Of a stretch of 64,000 bases of DNA, positions 1 to 8,503 are shown one piece after another. Source of the DNA: Arcicella sp034519515 (GTDB lineage Bacteria > Bacteroidota > Bacteroidia > Cytophagales > Spirosomataceae). The notes beneath the pieces were generated by a model. That model had not been told where the DNA came from. It saw only the letters and a list, made by a program, of their open reading frames with translations, and did no database searches. The translations under genes were made by a program, and so were the position numbers. Location of the stretch: contig JAXHOK010000048.1 of the NCBI GenBank assembly GCA_034519515.1, positions 62,001 to 126,000 on the forward strand. The letters run 5' to 3'. How positions within the stretch are numbered: the first letter of the stretch is position 1; the number at the start of each line of letters is the position of its first letter.

Positions 1-1
1 G

Positions 2-517
2 AATATGATGGGGGATAGTCGGGCGGCAAATTCCTATGTAAACAATAAATTAAATTCTGCTAATTGGTTGATAGATGCCATCATACAGCGTGAAAATACG
101 ATGACAAAAGTGATGCAAACCATTGTGAAAATGCAAGCTAATTTTTTCAAAAGGGGAGATGAAAGATTGCTCAAACCCATGATTTTGAAAGATGTTGCCG
201 AGCGAATCTCGATGGATATTTCAACGGTTTCACGAGTGACGAGTGGTAAATATGCTCAAACGCCCTTCGGCACAATTCACTTAAAAGATTTATTTACCGA
301 AGGTTTGATGTCTGATAGTGGCGAGGAGGTTTCCAACCGCAAAATTCAATTGGCACTCGAAGAATTAATTAAACAAGAAGATAAAAGAAATCCACTCAAC
401 GATTTTCAGTTGATGGATTTATTGTCTGCTCAGGGTTTGAATGTAGCCCGCCGAACCGTTGCCAAATACCGAGATTTAATGAATATTCCTTCCATCCAAA
501 TGCGAAGGATTCTTTAA
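2..517 (+). CDS. rpoN: RNA polymerase sigma-54 factor, C-terminal part
   Basis: The reading frame is open from the window edge, so the N-terminal region lies outside. The visible 170 residues are the C-terminal DNA-binding half of sigma-54. The core-binding to HTH region is followed by the RpoN box near the end (ARRTVAKYR), the signature that contacts the -24 promoter element. The HTH segment DVAERISMDISTVSRVTSGK is also typical. Sigma-54 directs core RNA polymerase to -24/-12 promoters that need an AAA+ activator. One such activator is the next gene on the same strand, 93 bp downstream. The ATG at 5 is internal, not the real start. Confidence 0.95.
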   Translation, partial: NMMGDSRAANSYVNNKLNSANWLIDAIIQRENTMTKVMQTIVKMQANFFKRGDERLLKPMILKDVAERISMDISTVSRVTSGKYAQTPFGTIHLKDLFTEGLMSDSGEEVSNRKIQLALEELIKQEDKRNPLNDFQLMDLLSAQGLNVARRTVAKYRDLMNIPSIQMRRIL

Positions 518-520
518 CCA

Positions 521-597
521 ATGAAGAATGCGTAACGAGTAATGATTAATATTCGTAATCACTCATTCATAATTACTCACTACGCATTACTCATTAA
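521..597. repeat. Intergenic palindrome, agtaatgcgtaa word family
   Basis: The left arm, with words aatgcgtaacgagtaatga, faces a right arm with attactcactacgcattac, so the transcript would fold back on itself. It fills the gap between rpoN and the sigma-54 activator. Related word strings occur near 19385-19423 (inside a gene), 29064-29177 and 41999-42110. Confidence 0.6.
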
Positions 598-610
598 ACA
601 TTAAAATCCC

Positions 611-2101
611 ATGACAAAACGCATATTAGTTATTGACGACGACACCGACATTTGTTTGTTATTACGTCGCTTTTTGACAAAAAATGGTTACGAAGTTGCC
701 ATTGCTCACACAGGCAAAGATGGTCTGGCGATGCTTGATGCTTTTAATCCAGATTTAGTAATGACTGATTTTAAGTTAGGAGATATTGACGGTGTAACCA
801 TCCTGAGCAGAATCAAAGCAAAGTTGCCTCATGTGGTGGTCATCATCATTACGGGTTATTCAGACATTAAAGTTGCCATCAACGTGATGAAACAAGGGGC
901 GTATGATTATATTACAAAGCCGCTTTTTCCAGATGAAATCTTGATAACGCTCCAAAAGGCTCTTGCCGAAGCCAGCGAAGAAAAAATTGAAACTGAAAAT
1001 AGTAAATCATTAAAAAGTACGGCAAACAGCCCTTCCAGACGTTCAGCAACGGCTCCGTATTTGTTTGGCGAAGGTCCAGAATCTCAATATTTATACCGTC
1101 AAGTTGATTTGGTTGCTCCCACCAATTATAGTGTAATTGTGTATGGTGAAAGTGGCTCGGGAAAGGAGGCGGTGGCTCTTGAAATCCACAAACGGAGCAA
1201 GCGAGCCACGGGTCCTTTTGTGGCGATGGACTGTGGAGCAATCTCCCGAGAATTATCCGCCAGCGAGCTTTTTGGGCATGAAAAAGGCTCATTTACGGGT
1301 GCTTTGGAACGTAAAATTGGACATTTTGAAATGGCAAATGGTGGAACACTTTTTTTGGATGAAGTGGGGAATTTACCTTACGATGTTCAGGTGTCATTGT
1401 TGAGAGTTGTGCAGGAACGAAGAGTTCGCAGATTGGGTGGAGCCAAGGAAATCGAGATTGATGTCCGAATCATCGTGGCATCCAACGAACGCCTTTTGGA
1501 TGCCGCCCGAAAGAACAATTTTAGAGAAGATTTATACTATCGCTTCAACGAATTTAGTATTGATGTGCCACCGCTTCGCAATCGAAAGACGGATATTATG
1601 ATTTTTGCGAATTTCTTTTTGGAAAAAACCAATGCCGAACTCAGCAAGCACGTACAAGGGTTTTCGTCTGATGCTCAGGCTGCTTTTATGGAATATCCTT
1701 GGCCTGGCAATTTGCGTGAAATGCGGAATGTTATTAAAAGAGCAACCTTGATGTCGGAAGGAGAACATATTGAAACACGAAATCTGCCCTTTGAATTGCT
1801 CAATTATGACCGTTTGTTGAAGCCTGATAGTGCCAATGAAACGAATAATTATGTTCCAGAACCCGTTGCTTATTCGCCGCCACCACCCGTCCCACAAGCG
1901 GTGCATCTCAACCAACCCGTATTTAGCCAGCCCGCAGCGACTGGCGGGGTAAATTTAAAAGTAGCGTCTTCGGAGGCGGAATATGAAGTGATTATTAACG
2001 CTTTACGAAAGGTGAATTTTAACAAAAGTAAGGCTGCCGAACTCTTAGGAATTGACCGTAAAACACTCTATAACAAAATGAGAAATAGTAACATTGGGTA
2101 A
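611..2101 (+). CDS. Sigma-54-dependent response regulator, NtrC type
   Basis: This 496-residue protein has the three-domain NtrC layout. An N-terminal receiver domain carries the acidic pair IDDD near residues 8-11 and the phospho-acceptor D53 (TDFKLGD). The central AAA+ domain has Walker A GESGSGKE near residue 180, the sigma-54 contact loop as GSFTGA (a variant of GAFTGA) and Walker B LFLDEVG. The C-terminal Fis-type HTH is preceded by a proline-rich linker near residue 420. It should hydrolyse ATP to open sigma-54 promoters after phosphorylation. The sensor may be one of the kinases in the operon that follows. Target genes are not visible. Confidence 0.93.
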   Translation: MTKRILVIDDDTDICLLLRRFLTKNGYEVAIAHTGKDGLAMLDAFNPDLVMTDFKLGDIDGVTILSRIKAKLPHVVVIIITGYSDIKVAINVMKQGAYDYITKPLFPDEILITLQKALAEASEEKIETENSKSLKSTANSPSRRSATAPYLFGEGPESQYLYRQVDLVAPTNYSVIVYGESGSGKEAVALEIHKRSKRATGPFVAMDCGAISRELSASELFGHEKGSFTGALERKIGHFEMANGGTLFLDEVGNLPYDVQVSLLRVVQERRVRRLGGAKEIEIDVRIIVASNERLLDAARKNNFREDLYYRFNEFSIDVPPLRNRKTDIMIFANFFLEKTNAELSKHVQGFSSDAQAAFMEYPWPGNLREMRNVIKRATLMSEGEHIETRNLPFELLNYDRLLKPDSANETNNYVPEPVAYSPPPPVPQAVHLNQPVFSQPAATGGVNLKVASSEAEYEVIINALRKVNFNKSKAAELLGIDRKTLYNKMRNSNIG

Positions 2102-2200
2102 AAAGTTGTAAGTCTGTAAAAGTCATAAGTTTATAAAAGTTACAAGAATAAAACTTGAAGATTTTACGACTTAAAGACTTACGACTTAAAGACTTACCTC
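2102..2200. repeat. Intergenic palindrome, aagtcgtaagtc word family
   Basis: Words such as aagtctgtaaaagtcataag on the left are answered by acgacttaaagacttacg on the right, giving an imperfect hairpin about 100 bp long between two co-directional genes. The same word family fills the gap at 26091-26175. Confidence 0.6.
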
Positions 2201-2213
2201 CTAAAATTGAGCC

Positions 2214-3407
2214 ATGAATAATATTTTTATAAATTCTTCTCCAACTTTTAAACTTGAACCGCCGCAAGTGATGCGGATTTTTGATTTAATGCCTGATTTG
2301 GTATATGTACTTAATCTTGATGAACAGAGTTTGTTTTACACCAACGGACGTTTATATGACGTTTTGGGATATACCTGGGACGATATTGTAGAAATGAATT
2401 ATTCGCTCGGTCCCGTAATGGTGCATGATGATTTGAGTACTTTCGGTTCGGAACTTGCCAATACTTTTGACAACCTTTTGGAAGACAGCATTACTGAATT
2501 TAGTATTAATTTTAGGCATAAAAACGGTAGTATCAGGGAGTTACGAAACAGAGCAACCGTAATGACTCGGCATCCAGACGGACGAAATCAGTTTATTGTG
2601 GTGGTGGCAGAAGATATAACGGAATCAAAAGCGTTAAATCTGGAATTAGAAAGAAGGCTGACAGCCCTAAAAAAGAGTAATGCCGAGCTGGAACAATTTG
2701 CCTATGTGGCATCCCATGATTTACAAGAACCTTTACGAAAAATCAATACTTTTGGTGAACGTCTGACTCATAAATATTCAGATAAATTAGGAGATGAAGG
2801 TAATTTTTTTGCGGAGAGAATGAATAATGCCGCCACCAGAATGCAAGCCCTGATTCAAGATTTATTGACTTATTCACGGGTTTCGAGTCTTCAAGATTCG
2901 TTTGAACCAGTAGATTTGAAGGAAATCTTTAAGCAAGTTTTGAACGATTTGGAACTGAAAATTCAAGAGAAAAAGGCAACAATTACCTTTCAAAATTTAC
3001 CGACAATTAATGCCCAACCTATTCAAATGTATCAGTTGTTTCAAAATCTCTTAACCAATGCTTTAAAATTTATAAAACCCGATGTTGCTCCAATTATTAC
3101 TGTAAAATGTAGGTTGGCAACCCCTGCTGAAATTGGTGAAATATCTACGCTCATTACTTTTAGAAGATATTATCGCATTTCGGTATCTGATAATGGCATC
3201 GGTTTGGAAAATGAATATGCCGAAAGAATATTTACCCTGTTTCAACGTCTGCACGGGCGTTCAGAATATGAAGGAACGGGTTTAGGATTGGCAATTTGCC
3301 GAAAAATTGTGGAAGGACATCAAGGACAAATTAAGGCAAAAGGTGTTTTGGGTGTGGAAACAGAATTTGTTATGTATTTACCAGAAACCCCAAATTTAAT
3401 TAACTGA
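2214..3407 (+). CDS. PAS-domain sensor histidine kinase
   Basis: This is a 397-residue soluble kinase. A PAS domain (residues about 15-130, motif DLVYVLNLDEQ) is followed by a coiled coil, then a HisKA dimerisation domain with phospho-accepting H168 in ASHDLQEPL, then a HATPase domain with N box (QNLLTNALKF), G1 (DNGIGL) and G2 (GTGLGLAI). There is no transmembrane segment, so it senses a cytoplasmic signal or works as a bacteriophytochrome-like kinase output module. Its stop overlaps the start of the response regulator (ATGA), so the two are translationally coupled and are very probably a cognate pair. Confidence 0.92.
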   Translation: MNNIFINSSPTFKLEPPQVMRIFDLMPDLVYVLNLDEQSLFYTNGRLYDVLGYTWDDIVEMNYSLGPVMVHDDLSTFGSELANTFDNLLEDSITEFSINFRHKNGSIRELRNRATVMTRHPDGRNQFIVVVAEDITESKALNLELERRLTALKKSNAELEQFAYVASHDLQEPLRKINTFGERLTHKYSDKLGDEGNFFAERMNNAATRMQALIQDLLTYSRVSSLQDSFEPVDLKEIFKQVLNDLELKIQEKKATITFQNLPTINAQPIQMYQLFQNLLTNALKFIKPDVAPIITVKCRLATPAEIGEISTLITFRRYYRISVSDNGIGLENEYAERIFTLFQRLHGRSEYEGTGLGLAICRKIVEGHQGQIKAKGVLGVETEFVMYLPETPNLIN

Positions 3408-3859
3408 TGAAGGAATATAAAGCACCCTTAATTTTGATTGCTGATGATGATGAAGACGACCGTATGTTTACGAGAGAGGCATTTGATGAAAATTTTGAAA
3501 AAAATGAAACTCGATTTGTAAACGATGGCGTGGAGTTGATGGATTATCTCAAAAGGCGTAATAAATACGCAGACCCTCAGTCGAGCCCACGCCCAAGTAT
3601 CATTTTGCTTGATTTGAATATGCCCAAAATGGATGGTAGAGAAGCCTTGCGAGAAATAAAATCTGACCCAGATTTACGTATAATCCCTGTTGTGATTTTG
3701 ACCACCTCAAAAGCAGAACAAGACATTTTGAAAACGTATGATATGGGTGTTAATTGCTTCATTACTAAGCCAGTAAGTTTTACGGCATTCATAGAAGTAG
3801 CTCGTACAATAGGACATTATTGGTTTGATGTTGTTAAGCTACCCAACCATAAAGGCTAA
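3407..3859 (+). CDS. Single-domain response regulator (CheY/Rcp1-like)
   Basis: The 150-residue protein consists only of a receiver domain: acidic cluster ADDDEDD near residue 13, phospho-acceptor D69 in LLDLNMPKMDG, conserved threonine in TTSKAEQD and lysine in KPVSF. There is no output domain, so it probably relays phosphate or acts by protein contact, as Rcp1-type regulators do for PAS/phytochrome kinases. It overlaps the kinase before it (ATGA) and the hybrid kinase after it (TAATG), placing it in the middle of a tight three-gene operon. Confidence 0.92.
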   Translation: MKEYKAPLILIADDDEDDRMFTREAFDENFEKNETRFVNDGVELMDYLKRRNKYADPQSSPRPSIILLDLNMPKMDGREALREIKSDPDLRIIPVVILTTSKAEQDILKTYDMGVNCFITKPVSFTAFIEVARTIGHYWFDVVKLPNHKG

Positions 3860-5295
3860 TGCAAAACTCTAAACTCAATTTATTATTAGTGGATGATGAT
3901 GAGGATGATTTTTATTTAACCTCCAGCTATCTGCGGGGAATTCGCACCATGCAATTTGAAATCACATGGGCAAAATCATTTAGCGAAGCCCTATTACATC
4001 TGGAAAAATGCAATTTCGACCTCTGTTTTTTTGACTTTTTGTTGGGAGCAAAAACAGGCTTGGATTTATTGAAAGTTGCCCTGCAAAAAAATGTTGATTG
4101 CCCTATTGTTCTATTAACGGGCAAAGGCGACAGTCAAATTGACATTGAAGCCATGCGTTTGGGAGCTATGGACTACTTGATAAAAAGCACGATTGATAGT
4201 GAAAAACTTGATCGTTGTATCAGATACGCCATTGAGCGTTCGGCAATTTTGAAACGTACTCAAGAGAATGAAAATCGTTTACGGCGAATTTTTGCCCAAC
4301 TCAAAGATGCCATCATTCTGAAACGCCCTGATGCTGATTCATTATTTTATTTCAACCAAGCAACTCTTGAATTATTAGGTTTCGAGGAAGATGAATTGAT
4401 GGGGAAAAGCGTTGAAAACTTATTAGCTTTTCCTATTACGTGGATAAAAAATGCCGAAAAGCTCAAAGAAAAAGGAATCGTAGAAAATTTAGAAATGTGG
4501 TTTTTGCGTAAAAATGGCGAACGTGTTTTATGTTCCATGCACGCAACCATACATCAAGACAGCGAAAATCAACCTTACTATCTTATTGTTATTCAAGATA
4601 TTACGCAAAGAAAAAGAGCCGAAAGAGAATATTTATTATCTGAAAAGTCAGCTTCAACCGCTCGTTTGGTGCGGGCGTTGGCTCACGAAGTTCGTAATCC
4701 GCTGACTAATATTCATTTGGCACTTGATCAACTTCAACCCGAATTGCAAGACGAAGACCACAAACTCTTTGCCGATATTATTCGCCGCAACGGACAAAGA
4801 ATAAATACTCTCATCACAGAATTATTGAATTCATTTCGCCAACAAGAAACCAGTTTGCAGGAAATCTCTACGTACGATTTATTAGAAGAAATTTTGGTGG
4901 ATGCCGCAGACCGAATCAACTTAAAAAAAATTAACTTAGTCAAAAATTATGGGAGTGAAATAATACTAAAATTAGACGTACCAAAGATTAAAATTGCCTT
5001 TCTAAACTTGATTATGAATTCAATTGAAGCCATGGAAGAAAACGAAGGGATACTAACAATTTCTACCGCTCAATCAAATAATTCTGTTTGTATAAAAATA
5101 ACTGACAACGGCACTGGCATCAGCGAAGAAAATATTAACCGACTTTTTGAACCCTATTTTAGTTCAAAAGTAAATGGGATGGGTTTGGGTTTAACCGCCA
5201 CTTTAAGCATTTTACAGTCGCACAAAGCCACCGTTGAGGTGGAATCGGAAGTAGGAAAAGGCTCTGCTTTCACGGTGGTTTTTCCGATAAAATAA
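3859..5295 (+). CDS. Response regulator-PAS-histidine kinase fusion
   Basis: In this 478-residue protein a receiver domain comes first (acidic residues DDDEDD, phospho-acceptor D59 in FFDFLLG), then a PAS domain near residues 140-260, then a histidine kinase core. H276 lies in ALAHEVRNPL, with an N box in LNLIMNSIEAM, DNGTGIS and GMGLGLTAT. Such receiver-first kinases can be controlled by phosphate from another kinase, so the preceding kinase and regulator may feed into it. It is the last gene of the operon, followed at once by a strong terminator. Confidence 0.92.
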   Translation: MQNSKLNLLLVDDDEDDFYLTSSYLRGIRTMQFEITWAKSFSEALLHLEKCNFDLCFFDFLLGAKTGLDLLKVALQKNVDCPIVLLTGKGDSQIDIEAMRLGAMDYLIKSTIDSEKLDRCIRYAIERSAILKRTQENENRLRRIFAQLKDAIILKRPDADSLFYFNQATLELLGFEEDELMGKSVENLLAFPITWIKNAEKLKEKGIVENLEMWFLRKNGERVLCSMHATIHQDSENQPYYLIVIQDITQRKRAEREYLLSEKSASTARLVRALAHEVRNPLTNIHLALDQLQPELQDEDHKLFADIIRRNGQRINTLITELLNSFRQQETSLQEISTYDLLEEILVDAADRINLKKINLVKNYGSEIILKLDVPKIKIAFLNLIMNSIEAMEENEGILTISTAQSNNSVCIKITDNGTGISEENINRLFEPYFSSKVNGMGLGLTATLSILQSHKATVEVESEVGKGSAFTVVFPIK

Positions 5296-5328
5296 GGAAG
5301 GCTTCGCTCAAAGCGAAGCCTTCCTTTT
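5296..5328. terminator. Rho-independent terminator, probably bidirectional
   Basis: A perfect 13-bp stem (GGAAGGCTTCGCT / AGCGAAGCCTTCC) with loop CAA is followed by TTTT. It starts directly after the stop of the kinase gene and also lies downstream of the convergent minus-strand gene at 5354. Confidence 0.9.
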
Positions 5329-5353
5329 AACAACGCTTCCCGAAAATCTAATT

Positions 5354-6202
5354 TTACGAATGTATTTCCGTTGTAGTAACTACAACTCTTGTCTCATGCT
5401 TCCGAAAAATCGCCCTACTGATTTCAATAATAGTTAAAATCAAAACCAAACCAATACCAAAAACCGCCGTCCAAACGATAAAACGCTGATATATTTCGGC
5501 ATTTAGACGGGCGTAAATAATGCCCGAGAATGCCCAAATTACGACTAATCCTATATAAAAATTTCTTACTTTTATCAGGGAATAACTCACTATTACTGTG
5601 GCAATCATTATCATCAAACACGTCCAAAATACTTCTGTTTGCCCCAATCTTTCCCATTTTGTGTTCACCAAAAATGCCGTAACATTCGCCACTGTAGCCA
5701 CACAAATCCAGCCCATATACATCCCAAAAGGGGCTTTTATGGCAAATCGAGAGGCATTTGATAAATAAATAGTGATATTGTCCAAGCGTTTATTAATGTC
5801 AATCAGTTGTGCCAGAAACAAAAGCATCACCACTACCGAAGCACCTATGTATTCGTAATGCCAAACAAAAATCCAAGTGGCATTCAACACGCACGTAATG
5901 ATAAATCTGAAACCGATTAATTGTACAGTTTCAGCCGTAATTTCATCCACTGCACTACTGAATACTCCCTTGCTTTGTTTTACGCAAAAAATGAAAAGTA
6001 ACAGATAAATCAATCCCCAAATGGCAAATGTGATGGGAGCGGGGACAAATAAATTGGGATATTGATTGGATAATTGCCCTGTATTTTTACCATTAATGGG
6101 CAAGTAATTTGCCAAAAAATTAACAAAAACCATCGCCAAAAAGAAAACCCAATTTAAGATTTGTAAAGTTTTGACGGCTGTTGTGTTCATGAAGTTTGTC
6201 AT
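5354..6202 (-). CDS. TspO/MBR-like (tryptophan-rich sensory) membrane protein
   Basis: This 282-residue protein is almost entirely hydrophobic, with about eight predicted membrane segments. The N-terminal part contains LPINGKNTGQLS and ITFAIWGLIYLLL, a pattern I associate with the long, TspO-related 'tryptophan-rich sensory protein' family. TspO-type proteins bind porphyrins or other hydrophobic ligands, but function in this long branch is unclear. An alternative start is the ATG at 6190. Family assignment is from motif memory only and is moderate. Confidence 0.5.
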   Translation of the reverse strand: MTNFMNTTAVKTLQILNWVFFLAMVFVNFLANYLPINGKNTGQLSNQYPNLFVPAPITFAIWGLIYLLLFIFCVKQSKGVFSSAVDEITAETVQLIGFRFIITCVLNATWIFVWHYEYIGASVVVMLLFLAQLIDINKRLDNITIYLSNASRFAIKAPFGMYMGWICVATVANVTAFLVNTKWERLGQTEVFWTCLMIMIATVIVSYSLIKVRNFYIGLVVIWAFSGIIYARLNAEIYQRFIVWTAVFGIGLVLILTIIEISRAIFRKHETRVVVTTTEIHS

Positions 6203-6233
6203 ATATTCGTTTTAATTTGATTTACATATAAAT

Positions 6234-6266
6234 AACGTCGTGGAGGTTCAAAACCTCCACGACGTT
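6234..6266. terminator. Terminator-like hairpin
   Basis: A perfect 15-bp stem AACGTCGTGGAGGTT / AACCTCCACGACGTT with a 3-nt loop lies between the YihY remnant and the TspO-like gene. The T tract is weak on both strands. Confidence 0.6.
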
Positions 6267-6283
6267 TATTGTTAAACAAAGTC

Positions 6284-6574
6284 TCATTTTTTAGATTCTA
6301 ATTCATCTTTGGGGATTCCCGAGTAGTCAATATCTTTCTTTACTGCTCCCGAACGGAAATCTGCATAACCGTTTGGTTGAATACTTCGCCCGTGAAAGTT
6401 GGTATATGCTTTCGTAAATTCTGCTCCAAAATACAGAATTAAAGCTGAATAATACACCCAAAGTAAAATAATAACTACTGAACCCGCTGCTCCATAGGTT
6501 GTTCCCACGCTCGAATCATGCCGTCGTTGTGTGTTTTCACCAACGATATAGGCGGAAGCACCTTGGGCAAAGAA
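6284..6574 (-). pseudogene. YihY/BrkB-family membrane protein, C-terminal remnant
   Basis: The frame encodes TYGAAGSVVIILLWVYYSA and LYFGAEFTKAY, the end of the YihY/virulence-factor-BrkB family of inner-membrane proteins (normally about 300 residues). Only about 97 codons remain. An in-frame TAA at 6575-6577 closes the frame upstream, and a terminator hairpin follows immediately, so the N-terminal two thirds are gone. The GTG at 6508 could serve as a start but would give only a partial protein. Gene loss by deletion is the simplest reading. Confidence 0.7.
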
Positions 6575-6593
6575 TTATGAGTTTTAAAAAATC

Positions 6594-6630
6594 AAAAAAA
6601 GGTCGTTGAAATTAATCAATGACCTTTTTT
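6594..6630. terminator. Bidirectional terminator hairpin
   Basis: An A7 run, a GGTC-G-TTGA stem against TCAA-T-GACC (one G-U pair) and a T6 run. It sits upstream of the broken end of the YihY remnant, probably the terminator of a gene that was lost here. Confidence 0.7.
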
Positions 6631-6767
6631 GATGGGTGGAATAAATCATTCAACAATTTTCTCAAAATCATGTAGGTAACATTGATAGAATGGGTTATCA
6701 ATATCGTTTTAATAACGAAGTGCTGGCAATGCGACTGACTCACAAAAAAACGGGTGAGATACATAAA
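6631..6767 (+). other. Gene-free stretch with a short unexplained frame
   Basis: A short open frame runs from about 6645 to beyond 6768 (GYQYRFNNEVLAMRLTHKKT). I do not recognise it; it may be a remnant of a lost gene or chance. Confidence 0.25.
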
Positions 6768-6864
6768 AATAGCTTAATCTATACTTTTTTAGGTAGATTA
6801 AGCTATTTTTGTGTATTATTTTTAGCTTAAAGTATATAAAAAATAGTAGATTAAGCTACTTTTG
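6768..6864 (+). promoter_or_regulatory. Promoter/operator array of the first ATPase-nuclease gene
   Basis: A perfect 14-bp inverted pair AATAGCTTAATCTA (6768-6781) / TAGATTAAGCTATT (6794-6807) is followed by a partial copy (6823-6830) and another TAGATTAAGCTA (6847-6858). The unit TAGATTAAGCTAnTTTTG occurs as a direct repeat at 6794 and 6847. Each ends in a match to the Bacteroidota -7 element TAnnTTTG (6804-6811 and 6857-6864). I see no clear -33 TTG. Confidence 0.55.
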
Positions 6865-6881
6865 ATATAAAACTCAAAGAA

Positions 6882-8315
6882 ATGGAAGAAATAATTGGTA
6901 GGAATTTTGAGAAAAATGAATTGATAAAAGCCCTAAATTCCAAGAAGAGCGAGTTGGTTGCTATCATCGGGAGAAGGCGAGTAGGCAAGACCTTTTTAAT
7001 TAGAAATTTCTTGGAAGAACACATAAAATTGGAACTTACAGGTGTACAAAATATCTCGACACAGGTTCAATTAATTAATTTCATGAGTTCCTTAAAAACT
7101 TTTAAATTAATTCAAAATGAGTTTTTAGATACAAAACCCCAATCATGGTTAGAGGCTTTTGAGATTTTGAAAAAATGCTTGGAAACGCTACCCAAAAATC
7201 AAAAATTAGTATTGTTTTTTGATGAACTCCCTTGGCTTGCCAGTGGCAAATCTGACTTTATTGCGGCTTTTGATTTCTTTTGGAATGCTTGGGCATCTAA
7301 ACAAAATATAATGATTGTGATTTGTGGCTCTTCGGCTTCGTGGATGAACCAAAAAATTATCAATAATAAGGGCGGATTGCATAATCGAATTACTCAATTA
7401 ATCAGAATAAAACCCTTCAATTTGGCAGAAACGGCACTTTTTCTACATCATAAAGGCGTAAATTTTCCTCAGTATCAGGTTTTGCAAATTTATATGGCTG
7501 TAGGAGGTATTCCTTTGTATTTGGAATTTATTGATAAAGATAGGTCAGTGGCTGAAAATTTGACGGAGCTTTGTTTGAAAAATTCAGGCTTTTTATATGA
7601 TGAATATGAGCGATTATTACCAAGTTTATTCTTGCATTATCAGGTTCATTCGAGTATCATTCAAGCATTGGCTAAAAAGCGAAAAGGATTGACCCGTGAA
7701 GAACTTTTGACAGAAACCAAACTGCACAATGGTGGTACGTTTACCAAGTATTTAGATGACTTGATTCAATCAGATTTTATAGATTATTACCGACCTTTTG
7801 GCAAAAATAAAAAAGATACTTTATACCGACTTACGGATATGTTTTGTTTGTTGTATTTTGCCTATATTCTACCCGATAGAGGCAATAAAACGCCTAATTT
7901 CCAGCAATCGCAAAGTTATAAGTCGTGGGCTGGTTATACTTTCGAGAACGTGTGTATGAGCCATGTTTTTCAGATAAAAAAGGCTCTGGGAATTTCGGGA
8001 GTTAATACTTCTACTTATTCTTTTTATGCCAAGCCAAAGGACGGTTTAGACGGCACACAAATAGATTTATTGATTGAAAGAAGTGACAATACGATTCATT
8101 TGTGTGAAATAAAATTCTTAACCGATGAACTGATTATGGATAAATCAATGGTAGAAAACTTGCGAAACAAGCGTTCTATTTTTAACTATCATACCAAAAA
8201 TAAAAAGCATATTTTCAATACCTTCATTACCGTTTACGGACATAAACCCAATAGTAACAGTGTTCAACATATTGATCAATCTATTACGATGGACGCTCTT
8301 TTTGATTTGTTGTAA
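6882..8315 (+). CDS. ATPase_2/DUF234-type AAA ATPase with PD-(D/E)XK nuclease-like C-terminus
   Basis: This is a 477-residue protein. The N-terminal STAND/AAA-like ATPase domain has Walker A GRRRVGKTFL (residues about 27-36) and Walker B LVLFFDELPW, followed by a CGSS sensor-like segment and a winged-helix middle region. The C-terminal domain contains GTQIDLLIERS and HLCEIKF, which matches the D...ExK core of PD-(D/E)XK nucleases, as described for DUF234. Its role in bacteria is not established. A paralogue lies at 10593-12014 on the opposite strand, and both have a repeat array just upstream. The stop TAA is also the target duplication of an abutting MITE. Confidence 0.8.
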   Translation: MEEIIGRNFEKNELIKALNSKKSELVAIIGRRRVGKTFLIRNFLEEHIKLELTGVQNISTQVQLINFMSSLKTFKLIQNEFLDTKPQSWLEAFEILKKCLETLPKNQKLVLFFDELPWLASGKSDFIAAFDFFWNAWASKQNIMIVICGSSASWMNQKIINNKGGLHNRITQLIRIKPFNLAETALFLHHKGVNFPQYQVLQIYMAVGGIPLYLEFIDKDRSVAENLTELCLKNSGFLYDEYERLLPSLFLHYQVHSSIIQALAKKRKGLTREELLTETKLHNGGTFTKYLDDLIQSDFIDYYRPFGKNKKDTLYRLTDMFCLLYFAYILPDRGNKTPNFQQSQSYKSWAGYTFENVCMSHVFQIKKALGISGVNTSTYSFYAKPKDGLDGTQIDLLIERSDNTIHLCEIKFLTDELIMDKSMVENLRNKRSIFNYHTKNKKHIFNTFITVYGHKPNSNSVQHIDQSITMDALFDLL

Positions 8316-8394
8316 GGGAGCATACAAATTTAAACATACCCACTTTCGGGAAGTTTAATGGAAGTCATGGGTACTTTATTAATTGGATGCTCCC
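8316..8394. mobile_element. MITE-like element, copy 1 (79 bp)
   Basis: The ends GGGAGCATACAA and TTGGATGCTCCC are inverted repeats (one mismatch). The inner part shares AACATACCCA...TGGGTACTTTATT with the 155-bp copy at 18970-19124. The flanks are TAA (8313-8315) and TAA (8395-8397), a 3-bp target duplication, and the left one is the stop codon of the ATPase gene. No coding capacity. It lacks the long inner hairpin of copy 2. Confidence 0.8.
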
Positions 8395-8503
8395 TAAAAA
8401 CGCTTTTATTTTTATAACAAATCCCTCCAAACTTCGTTAAAAAATTACAATCCCTCACTGTTTTTCTTAACACACAATAATACTTACCGATTACTCAACG
8501 GTA

